Of a DNA stretch of 64,000 bases, positions 13,801 to 24,775 are shown in pieces. Under the pieces are notes generated by a model. That model had not been told where the DNA came from, searched no databases, and saw only the letters and a program-made list of their open reading frames with translations. Numbering within the stretch: the first letter of the stretch is position 1; each line of letters opens with the position of its first letter. The position numbers and the translations under genes are program-made. The stretch comes from Setophaga petechia (lineage: Eukaryota; Chordata; Aves; Passeriformes; Parulidae): contig JANCRA010000003.1 of the NCBI GenBank assembly GCA_024362935.1, forward strand, positions 42,097,291 to 42,161,290, given 5' to 3'.

Positions 13801-15315
13801 CTCTGGCCTGAAATCCCAAAGTCACTGGGAAAAGTCGATGTGCTGTGCTTGGCTTTAGGGGTATAGAGGGAGGAAAAGGGTCAGGAGGAGGAATCACAAC
13901 CAGGAGGTGGCTGTTTAGTGAAGACCCCAGTGCTGGGGACATGCTCTAGGGATGGGATGTTTGCCTCTGTGAGCATGAGCACTGGACTGTGGCAGGTGGC
14001 TTGGGACTTTCTTCAGCAGTGGCACTCATGGAAATTCCAGTGTTAATGAGAGACGTAAGCTTTCTGCTACAGAAATTGAGGTGATGCCTACAACTCCTAG
14101 GGTCAAGCCAGGGGATCACAGCAGCCTGTGAATCTCTGTCCCAGGGCTATTTAGCTTAACTGCAAGATGTTGCCTTAAGGTAGGATCAAAACTAAGGTTA
14201 ATGTGTTTTTCCTTCCTCAATTGAGCATGTGCAGAGCAAGCAGGGATTGCAGGGGAAGTGTGAGGTGAGGGAAGTGTCCTCAAACTCTTGTGAGAAGTTA
14301 ACCTGGTTCCTGAAGGTTGCACAAGCCTCCACCAGCAACGCTGGTGGTGTGGCAGAGCTGAAGGCTGAGCATGTGGGCCATTTGCGCCAGTCCCCAGGCA
14401 AACATGGATAAACTCCAGCACAGCCAGTTCCACCATGCTTGGAAACAGAAAACAACTTCTGAAGAGCCTTGGAATGCTAAGACATGTAAGAAGGAATGGT
14501 AGATAGAAAGGGCTGAACAGGGGACTATAAACATCTACAAAGACATGTTCCTCTTCCCCTCCAGCCAGGATACCCATCCCCTCCCAGCCCTGTTTTCCAC
14601 TAATGCAGGATAACAGGATAATTCCTAATTGCTTTTGCTATGGAAGTAATAACATGTCAGGGTGTTTTCCTTTTTTCTTTTTTTTTTTTTCTCTTGGCAG
14701 GGACAACAATCAGGACCCTTCTGCATTTAGACATGAAGGAAAAGAAGGAAAACAGTCTTGTTTTCAATAAGACAGGGTCTCTTCCTCCGTTGCTCAACTG
14801 CCCATTTGCACAAGGCTTTCTGGCCCCGTAGTAGCCTGTTTCCCTGGAGAGTACAATCAACATGGGGAGGCAAGGCAGCATTGGAAGGTAGCCTGAGGAT
14901 AACAGGCGTTATAAAGAGGAATTTTTTTCCCTGCTGTTTTTGTTTGTTTTACCACAGAGGCTCAGAGGAGCTGGCCAAGAGCCTCACACAGCAGGTGCTG
15001 CCTGGGAATGCAAGGGGAGCAAAATTCCTACTAAATGGAACCATTATTTGACACCACTGCCTTTCGCAATCTTTTTCTTTTGTTTCAGACAAACTCCAAG
15101 GCCTCCTGGGCTTTGTGGTCAAAGCTGAGTTGGACTCTTCTGCAGGGGAGGAAAGGGAAGTAGTAAGGGTGTCCCCAAACATGCCAAACACTTGGGTGAC
15201 AGAGACCAAGCCTTCTGGAAACAATGGTTCCCACAGAAATAGCAAGAGGGCCAAGAAAAAAAGAAGAATCACCTTTGGCTCCCTCACAGCAGTGTTATAC
15301 CTTTTTCCTTTTTTA

Positions 15316-15362
<47 letters not shown>

Positions 15363-17383
15363 TGAAGGAGAGGCTGAGCCTGCACACCCACACCAAAATG
15401 CTTTTGATATTTGGAGATCTACAGGAGTGTGTCACTACTCTGGCCAGCTTGCTGTTGTCTACCATGGCTGTTGCAAGACTCAAAGAGAGAGTAAGTGTGG
15501 CTAAAGGAAAGCAGGATAACTCCTGCCTTTACCAGAGGTTTCCCCTTTGGCTCAGTCCTTCAGCTCCTCTAATTTTCTTTTGGACTTCAGCTCCTTCCCA
15601 GTAAAACTGGTAAAATCCATGGGGGGGAGGGGTCATATATCAGCAGCATGGGATGTGTAACTATTTCATAAATTATGGAATAGTGTGAAAACCCAGAAAG
15701 AAGGAAGTCAGAATCTTCCAGAATTGACAGGCTTTACGACAGACTTTACATTCTTCTAGTTTTTACAAGCAACCAGGGTGCCTCCATCCAAATGCTCTCC
15801 TCCAACCAGTAAAAATGTTGTTTCAGAGAAAGTCTCATTTTTCATAGTCTTTTGGATACCCTCATTGCCAAAATGACCCCACAGAAGTGATAGCTCATTT
15901 CCAGAAGCCTTCAAAAGGTGCAGTAACTGTGTGTTCAGGTACATCTGTCTCATGGTTGTCCTCAAGCAAAGGTTCTACTTTGCTCCACACCTTGCATGCT
16001 GGCATTGTCCTCACTGATGGAGCCCTGGGGTGCTCCTCCAAGGCTAGTGCTATTAATATTAATGATTTTCTCTCCCTTCCACACTCTGTAGTTCCTGGGG
16101 GACCAACAGCCCCAGCCTGGATGCTCTGAAACAGTGCTGTGTGAGACACAGCCACATTCCTTAGCTGTAAGTCTCTAGAATCACCCACCATCTCTCCAAA
16201 ACAAGTTCAGAGCACGACTTGCAGCCACACAGATGACGTGGCTCTTCAGGCCCAGAGGTAAAACCTACAATATTAGCAACACATTGGATAGGTGGTACCC
16301 ACATTCCACTGGCATTTCTGTCTGCCAATGTCCAGCTATTGCATTCCTCAGCCCAAACAGCAGATTTCTTGAATTTCTTGTACTGCAAAAGATGGAGAAA
16401 TCCATGTGAGACAAGTATCTGATGCTTCCCAGTTCTTCCACTGCTATTTATTGAGTACCCTAAAACTAATGAAAACCAAAGACACTTGAATGGAATGCAG
16501 AAAGTCATAAAGTTCAGAAAATGAAAATTGAAATTAGCCTTTATCAGAAGGCCATTTGTATATCATTAAAATTTCTGCCCACTCAGAAGGGGGAAGGAAG
16601 CAAAACTTAAAAGCTTCTGGTGTAAATTTGCAATGGTGAGAAAAGTATGTCCTTGACAAATAGCCAGAAGGACAAGCTACTGCCATGATCAAGCTCTTCA
16701 GGATCAGGAGTTCCAGTGAATGGTATAGCTGCTGAAAAATAGAAAGGATGTGGAATAAGGCTGCACAAATAGTTTCAAAGATGGAAAATATACATTGATG
16801 GTGTGAAACACAGATTTATCTCCATCTCCACGTCTAAAGGGGATGGGGAGAATGTAGTAATGAACAACGCATCTGTGCAGAGAGATGGGTGAAGTGTTCA
16901 GAAGTCCTTTGGCAAGGCTGGTCAGAGCCCTTGTTTCAGCAAGAAATGTCTGTCTGGTTTTTACATCAGCAAGTTCAATTTCTCTTCATTTCTCTAAATG
17001 AAAGTATTTTGAAAAATATTTTCTTAATATCCCCAGTGAATTTTTTCTGTATTAGTTAAGGACAAATGATAATGCAAACAACAGTGCAAAAAGTTTTTAA
17101 ATAGCTAAAACTGCAGTAAAGTTGACTCAAAAATAGATCAACTTTTTGTCCAGGTGCCAGGATTAAAAAGAACCCAACTCCAAGCTTTGAAGAATGTAGG
17201 GTGCCATGCAATGCCACTCAGTTATGAAGCAGAGAAAAATGTAAAGCTGATGGCTACATGTGAAGCCAAACAAAAGTGGATTAGAAACGAAGCACATATT
17301 TTAATTAATGTGAGCTTTGAAATCAGTAATTTTATGAGTCTCCAACTTCTGATGTGTTCATATTCCCATATATTGGTATGTCC
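10865..17383. other. Intergenic DNA, no gene recognised
   Basis: No recognisable exon. A 42-base T run lies at 15,319-15,360 and a shorter T-rich run at about 14,670-14,692. There is slightly raised CpG around 13,500-13,600. Open frames through the T run encode polyphenylalanine and are artefacts. Confidence 0.7.
15319..15360. repeat. Poly(T) tract, 42 bases
   Basis: An uninterrupted run of 42 T on the plus strand. If it is the tail of a retrocopy, the body would lie to the right on the minus strand. However, the next 150 bases show no AATAAA just inside and no recognisable gene. The length may be uncertain in the assembly. Confidence 0.9.
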
Positions 17384-17532
17384 GGAGCTGGATGTTTTCC
17401 TGGAAGATGCAGCAAAGCTACTGGGCTCGGTACTGGGCTAATTGACTGCAACTGAATGGCTCTGAAATATAGGAAGTCATACCAGATGTTCTCATGGTTC
17501 CTTCTGGCCTTAAATCCTGAGATTCTATGAAT
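17384..17532 (+). mobile_element. Ancient CR1/L3-type LINE 3' end
   Basis: The sequence runs from the end of the LINE reverse-transcriptase frame (ctggatgttttcctggaaga) through actgggctcggtactgggc to the tail catggttccttctggcctta and ends in gattctatgaat. This order matches the old amniote CR1 tails common in turtles and crocodiles. It is diverged and 5'-truncated. Confidence 0.75.
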
Positions 17533-18102
17533 GAGTTTCTGAATCTGTGAAATCTGAAGTCCTGAGAATACAAACATATGAGTAGAGTTATACTTCTGGC
17601 CTCCACATCAGAAGAAAGATATTGAATGTGCATTGTTGTGATAAATCAAAGAAGAAGCTAAATCAGAGCTGTAATAAAAGTCAACTGCAGATCTTTGTGC
17701 AGAAATTGGTCATATGTCATGTGAGGACAAGGTTTGGAGATGAGATTTCTCAACATCTGAAATGACTTCTTCTGGAAGCAGCTCCTTCCAAGCACTGTGG
17801 TGGAGATCCTTCAGACTCTGCACAGTCTTCTGTGCCACACAGGAGCTTGTTTGACAAGTGAGGATCAGTGAGGCACTGAATGCTGCTGACCACAGTGTAA
17901 TTGAGATGAGCATCCCTGCCACGAAAACCAGCAGCAAGACATTCAAGCCAAGAGAAAGGAGTTTTGTTTTGCTGGGCTTCCTTAAGGGGAAGCATATCAA
18001 AACTGGGGAAACTGAAATCCATACTCAGCAAGAAAGCTTACTCAGCCATGGTCTAAGGACAGTCACACCAACCATGTGTCCACCCACTCCAAAAAGTCTT
18101 TT

Positions 18103-18170
18103 GAAAAAGGAAGAAGAGCAACAACAAAAGGAAGAAAAAGGAAGAAGAGCAGTAACAACAACAATAATAA
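18103..18170. repeat. Purine-rich direct repeat
   Basis: The word gaaaaaggaagaagagca occurs twice, offset by 31 bases, each followed by AAC-type repeats. Confidence 0.75.
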
Positions 18171-18835
18171 ATCTCAGAAGAATTATTATACTTCTGTGTG
18201 ATTTGAAAACACACCTAAGTAATCTGATTCATTCTGGGAGGAAATCTTCTGTACACCCCCTAACTGGATTCAGATGATATGAGTGTGAGTATCACCACTG
18301 AAATTCCTTCTTGCCAGACTTGAGTATCTCCAGTTTCCTGCCCTCACCACCTCTCTTGGCTGTGCCTCTGGCTCTAGCTGGAGAAGGCAGCAGAGCAGGC
18401 AGGACCCACCTGGGAACCAACAGGTCTCATCAGCACAACATGGGGTGATTCCCAAGATGCATGGTTGATCACTGTGAGGCAAATCTCCCTCCTTCATGCA
18501 TGGAGGGCTCTGGACCCTTGCAGCATGGACCCATTGCTTTAAAGAAAACCTTCGAGAAACAGACACTTGGTTTGAATGAAAAAGAGCATGTGCTGCCAAA
18601 ATTCTCCAGTGAAGCACCCTTATTATATAATACCGGGCTACATGTGTTGTGCAAAGTGCTGTCTGTCATTTGCAGAGGGCCCGTGGATGCTCTAACGTCA
18701 CCACCAATGTCACGCAACGCTGGGTGAAGCAAAGAGCGTGGCGATGTCACCAGGAAACACATAATGCCAATGACAGTGGAACTAATGCACAGGCCATTGT
18801 CCTTACATTATTCAACACTTGCAATTGCTCTCTGG

Positions 18836-18985
18836 TTTAAGTGGCTATATGATGTAATAATATATAAATACTGTAATGAAGGGTTTATTTATAGCCGTCC
18901 TCAGTGTTACTGGTGAAAGTATTAATGCGTTTTTCCCACGCTATGTTCATTGACTGCAGCTGTGCAACCCATTTTCAAGGGACCA
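18836..18985. promoter_or_regulatory. Candidate enhancer: MEF2, RBPJ and E-box cluster
   Basis: Within 80 bases there is an exact MEF2 consensus (TTATTTATAG, 18,885-18,894), an RBPJ-type site (TTCCCACG, 18,933-18,940) and a CAGCTG E-box (18,957-18,962). MEF2 with an E-box is a known signature of muscle enhancers, and IGF2 is strongly expressed in developing muscle. The link to IGF2, 42 kb away, is inference. Confidence 0.3.
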
Positions 18986-20689
18986 TGTCAAAAGAGTGTT
19001 TAAGCCATTCCTCAGTCTGAGGAACAGGTGAACAGTTAATGCAGCAAGGGAAGTAATCAGCTTTAAAAATGGGAATGAAGAAAACCAAAAACAAAGCAAA
19101 GAAGTGTGGGTGAAGAGAGGACATACCTCAAATGGAAAAAGAGGGTAAAAGTGTCTCTAAAGCTGACAACTACTTTCCAGCCTGGGGACCAATGGACTCC
19201 ATGGAGGAAAAGACACTTGCACCTAGCTCTCATTTAAAACATGAGAACTGATGGAGGGAGCAGGGGGCAGTGATCAGACCTTGGACAAAAAGCATCTTCA
19301 AGTCTTAGAAATATGAAGTAATGCCATTCACACTGCCAGAGTTGCTCTCTATTTCAGTGTTGGCCTTATTGAGCTTGCATTTCTGCATAATCCTTCACAT
19401 CTTTTAACTTTCCAAGCCACCCTGGAGCCACCAGTACCTTCCAGATGTTTTTTTTCCTCCTCCCTGAGGATGGCATGAAGAGAAAAACAGCAGGTCTTGA
19501 ATGGTTGAAAGTGCAGGATTTCAGAAAGATTATGTGGCTCTTGCAGAGACATACAACTCTCCCATTCCTACGCTCCATCTGCAAAGAGACTTCCCTTTCA
19601 CTGTAAACACAGTAAAAATGGGAAAAAGCAGAGAGGAAAATTTTTACTTGTGGGAGAAATGTGTGATTTCATCACTGCAAAGTGTGGGTTTCTTGGGGTG
19701 TGTAGAAGAATCCACAATTACCTGGAGAGACAAAGTGGGGGAGCTGGGGCTTCTGGCTCTCTGGCCTGCTTTCCTCCTGTGCTGCACCAGGTCCTGACCC
19801 TCTCCTGAGCCCCTCCTGTTACTGCAGCTCCATTGCTGACCGAGGAAGAGATGCTTTTCAGAAATTCATCTGATACCTGCATTTCTCCTATTTAGGGAGG
19901 AACTTTCCCTGTCTTTGACTTGGCTCATCATTCCTTGCAGGGTGTACCACGTATTTCCTTTAAGGACTCTCTGAGTGGTGAAAACAGGGCCAGGCTTGTA
20001 GAGAAAATGTCAAAATTTCTCCACCCAGATTAGGACTTCCCCATTCATCTTTCTTAAAATTTGCCATTCCCAGAGCATGAAAATCCTGTGTATCCATGTG
20101 GGCTTTGAGTGCGAAGCAGAGCAAGAAATGGGGCAAGAAATGGAGTGACAGCAGGAGGGGATGTATCTTCCTCCACTGCATTGGCGTGCTGCCAGCAAGT
20201 GCAAGAATCTGCTTTTTTTTCCCCGTTTCACAACAGAGCTGCGCTGTAAACAGCATTCATCACGCAGGGAGTTCCACTTAGAAATGGGTGAATGCTAGAA
20301 AAATACTATTTACAAGTCCTCCCTCAAATAAAAACCATGAGTTTATTTTGGCACCGTCAGTGATTCTCCAAGTGATTGCTTCTGGCAAGCACTCAGGCAG
20401 GTACAACAACACTTGCTGAAATATTCAGAGGATGGGGATATGTTGGAGATACTTGTGTAAATGTGAGCTGTGGGACAAACACTTGTGCAAATCTGTGCGG
20501 TGAGGGGTTTGCATAACTGGTTTTGATTGCTGCTTGTGGGTTCCAGACTCCTCAAATCAAAGCAGAGGAGCTCTGCCACATGACGGAGGTAAACAGGGAC
20601 ACACGCAGAAACTCATCAAGAAGAGTACAAATGAAAATTAACAAAAAAAAAAAAAAAAGCAACAACAAATAGTTGAACTGCAGTCAGGC

Positions 20690-20900
20690 AGCTTAGTTTA
20701 CAACCAGCCCAAAGACTGAGAAACGGCCAAAGAAACCATTCACGTAATAACAGCGTGTCAAACACATCTGTAAAGTTCCTGTAGCCTTTGCAAACAGCGG
20801 CCTAAACTCAACAAGGTTTACTTGGAGCAGATAATGAGAATAAAATCAAGAGAGCATGCAAATATCTTACTGGAACAGGGCCAGGAGACAGGACTACAAT
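20690..20900. promoter_or_regulatory. Candidate enhancer: FOX and octamer motifs
   Basis: The block contains GCAAACA (20,790-20,796) and GCAAATA (20,858-20,864), both matching forkhead sites, and an exact POU octamer ATGCAAAT (20,856-20,863). Further GTTTAC words are nearby. FOXA sites are typical of endoderm and liver enhancers. Function is inferred from motifs only. Confidence 0.25.
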
Positions 20901-23900
20901 TGCACGGTTAATTGAATTTTTCAAGCAGTCACCTAGCTATATTTCCTCTGGGATTGACATGTGGAGTAGATTGATTGATACTGGAAGAATTAAGGATGGA
21001 GATTGCAGAAAAAATGAAGATCTGACCAGGTGAGCTCACCAAGGTGGGCAGATGGGCTAACGTTCAATAGGTGGCACCTACAAGCAGAGATCCAAGGCTG
21101 GTGTCACCTCAAATTGCCCCCCATCTTCCAAACACTTGTTCTGATGCAGACAGAGACTTAACCATATGCTGGCTGTAACTGGTGTGCCCACATGTGAAAG
21201 CAATTGCGAGGCTGGAAGGGTTTGGGTTCTGTTTTGTTTGCGTTGGTCATTATCTACAAATGCAATTACCAAGGGATAAATTAAATTAGGTTGTAGCATT
21301 ATTTTGAACATCTTTTCTGGTTTGCTTTACTTCAAATTTTCTGAGAGGCCAGTGTTTATAGTTAAAAGTACAACTTGGCAGAAGTACAATCAGGAGTGAG
21401 CAACACATACCACAAACAAAACCATTAAGACCATTTAGAAAATTTTTGCAAAAGACAATCAAGTATTACAGGCCTAATTTCCCACTTGGTCACTATGATT
21501 TTATGTCAACATTAACACCATTGACTTCAGCTGAGCCCTACAGGCACAAAGCTTGTGTGATGGGGTGGGAAACTGGCCCAGTTTAGGATTATGTATATCG
21601 TATTATTTAAAAGACAAAGAAACAAATCCCAGGAGTGTGTAACTATGCTGAAGTCTCTGAATATAGGCTTTTCCCACTGAAATCAAAAGCAGAACATCTG
21701 TGAGGAGTGGAATCAGGTGTCCTCTACCTGCTATTGGCAAGCCATGGCCATCATCAATAAACATTTTGGGGCTGGATGTAGAGTGTAGGACAGGATAGAT
21801 ACTCTGGAAAATAGATGACTAAAGAGAAAGGTGTGTCTTCTTCCCTGAGAACCTCCTGCCCCAGTCCTAAATACCTTCTTATTTCTCATTACTTCATACA
21901 CTAGGATCTATTTTTAATGCTTCTGAAATTAGTAATATAATTATTTTTTTCCATGCGTGTACGAATATAGAGATACATAAACCTAAAGAAAGACAGGAGG
22001 TGTTTTTTCTACCTGGTTGATCATTGTTTTGGGTTTTTTCATTTTAGGTCTTTTGGAAGTGCAGTTATATTAGACATGCTGGGCTGGCCACTGGGATGAG
22101 TAAAACAGTTTGGAAGAAGAAAAGGTTTGTGAATATTTCAGGATAATTACTAGCAGTTAGTCCCAGACCCAGAAAAAAATATTAAAAAGAAAAAAAAAAA
22201 GCAAAGAAAAAGAGAGAAAAAGAATTTCGCCTGTTACTGATTTCCTTTTTGGTTTAAGGGGCCATTGTTTGTTTTAATGACAGGAAAAGAGAGCTGTCAG
22301 AAGACATTTGCATAGTGCAAATAGGGTCACAAATCAGAAGGGCTATGGAGATCATGTAGCACTGAGCCAGCACCCATCGGTGTGCAGCTACGAGGACAAG
22401 GTTGTTTTCTGTAGTAATGGGGAAAAGCTGATGGTTTTTCCACATGCAGTTGAAGGCTCAAGTAATTTCGGGGAAGAAAAGCTTCCCACTTGCAGCAGGG
22501 TCTGCTGGGCTCTCATGAAGGCGTTGCTGTTTGTTTATTTTCCTAACTGTGTGCTTAAGATGCATACTTTGAAAATTTAGCTGATGGGTCTGTTTGTATA
22601 GACTGCACTGCTGGTGAGTTAGACCAGGGGTTTGTGTTCATTTGGGAAAAGAGAAGGAATCCTGGCCATCAGAAATGTTTACTATATCAGGAAATGAATT
22701 CACTACTTGAGGGTTCCAGTGGATATAAAACAAAAATTAAAACAAGAGCCTTGTATAAACCCACTTTGTATTGTCTCCTCCATAAACAACCCCATATATG
22801 ACAAAGCTCGGAGTGAGTGAGAGAGGTAGTTTTATTGGGGCATGTGGAAGTGAGTTAATTGCTGTTGTTTTTTGATTGTTTTTTTGCACATGTTGGTGAG
22901 TTTGAAGTGAAATCTGGTTGTCTTTTCTTTCTCCCATTCCAGGGAGAGCTGAGCCTTTGCTGAGAAATAACACTAGGCAAAATGACTTCAAGCTGTCACC
23001 ATTACACAACCTAAACTTTATTTCTTCATTAATGCATTACAGAGCAAAAAAACAATGAGAGCATTCCTCTGGAATGTGTGTTTACTGAGCACAAAATGAT
23101 ATGTTTACTGAAATAGCAGTTGCTGCCGGGTTACCCAGTGGGAGAGAGCTCTCTCTTACCACACCGGTCCGAGATCCCGGTGTCACTCTGCTCCGCGGCC
23201 TTTGACACCAGGGACTTCCCCCTTGCCAAGAGGGTCCTGTGGGAAAAAGCAGTGGTGGTACTGGCCAGAACTGAGGCTCAGCATCCTCCAGTGGCACCTT
23301 TCTGGTGGCTCCCACAAGCCCTGGAGGAAAGGGGGAAAAGGAGGGGGATGTCAAGGCATTCCTTTCTGGAAAGAGCATGTGTCAGAGGAGAAGGGGCTAA
23401 ACCCAGGATTTCAGGAAGGGTGTCAGCGCTTCTGTGGGAGTGGGAGAAATGCTTGGGGCAGAGGACAGGTGCTGGTGCCATGTGGTTGAAGACTCCCTCC
23501 CCAAAGGATGGGCAGAGGTGGTGGCTGGGGAGTGGCAGAGCAGCTCCTGGGTACAGCAGCCCTGGGGGCATGTGCCACAGGAGGAAGGGTGATATCGTTT
23601 GTGGATACAGTAAGGAAAACACCACTCCTGATGGTCGGGATGAGGTGGGCATGTTGCAAATGCCCCAAACAAAATCAGCCAGGGAAGGGAGGAAAGGGAG
23701 TTAGATAGGCAAAGGCAAATAAATCAGGGAGAAAGGTTTCTCCTTTATCCCAAGAGTCAAAGCAAACTATGTGTGCATTAGTACATGTGTACATATGCAG
23801 GTGCACACATGCTCACCCTCCTATGCACCCAGTCTCCTAAATTCAGAGGTAGTTTGTTAATTTCTCTTTATTCCACTAGGATTCTGACAGCAAAAAAACC

Positions 23901-24716
23901 CAATAATTAGGAAGCTTTTGCTCAGTACGACTGCCAAGCAGACATCGGGTTGGCTGCAGCACTGTTTGGTGTGGATATGGCTCTCCAGTGATTCATAACC
24001 AGCCCAATCGGAACAGGGTTCATCAGTGCCCCAACCAACAAAAACACAACTGCAATGTTTTCAGTTCTTTCCCTTCTCCTTTAAAGAGAAATACACACGC
24101 ATGCAGAGGAAAAACAGAGCTAGAAAATGCTTTCTAACCTGGTACAGCATATTACACTAATTTGGGGATGCTGTTACTCATGCATCATTCACGACCTTGC
24201 CAAAACCGAGAACAAACAGTCCCTACAATCTCGATCAGACTGTCTGAGATGAACTTTGTAGAGTTTTCCAATCTGAAAGGGCCCAAATAGGAAACATACT
24301 TCCCCACTGCTAGCTCCTGTAATGGGCAGCATACCAGGCAGTGTCCTTACCCTGATCTGCTTCTCTATTAATATTTTTGTCCAGCAGTGACTGCAGGGCA
24401 GGTGAAGGGATCTGCAAATGTCATGTGCTGTCATCTTTCCACTGGCTTGCGTCAGAGACCTCAGAGGCTATGTGTTGGGTCAGCTTCTCCCATGGTGGCA
24501 AAGTCCCCAGAAATGATGAGGAAGTTGAATCCGGACATCACTTCTGCCCTGGAGGTAAAAGCATCTCCTTGTTGAGATGGCCTTTGTTCTGGTTACTGTG
24601 GTGTTATGCTTTTTGGTGTCTTGTTTACACCACAACGACAGGGGGGCTCTGCTGCCAGGAGAGCCAGAGGCATCTCCTCCCCCTAACATTTCTTGGTGAG
24701 GAGAGGAGGGGAAGTC

Positions 24717-24775
24717 ACAGAATCAAAGAACCATTAAGATTGGAAAGACCTTAAAGATCATTAAATCCAACTATT
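24717..24775 (-). mobile_element. CR1 LINE 3' tail fragment
   Basis: The plus strand reads cacagaatcaaagaaccatt, then ggaaagaccttaaagatcat, then aaatccaact, which is the reverse complement of the avian CR1 3' end. About 60 bases remain. Confidence 0.85.

Larger units (their letters stand above)
17533..24716. other. Intergenic DNA with candidate enhancer blocks
   Basis: No recognisable exon. The stretch has a purine-rich direct repeat (18,103-18,170) and a 16-base A run (20,642-20,657). It also has an A-rich tract around 22,175-22,225 and two candidate regulatory blocks annotated separately (18,836-18,985 and 20,690-20,900). Confidence 0.65.

Noticed and set aside
15115..15604. Open frames through the T run
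   Set aside because: They owe their length to a 42-T tract coding for polyphenylalanine.
23120..23704. 194-codon open frame, plus strand
   Set aside because: No family motif, no convincing splice context, and competing frames on both strands.
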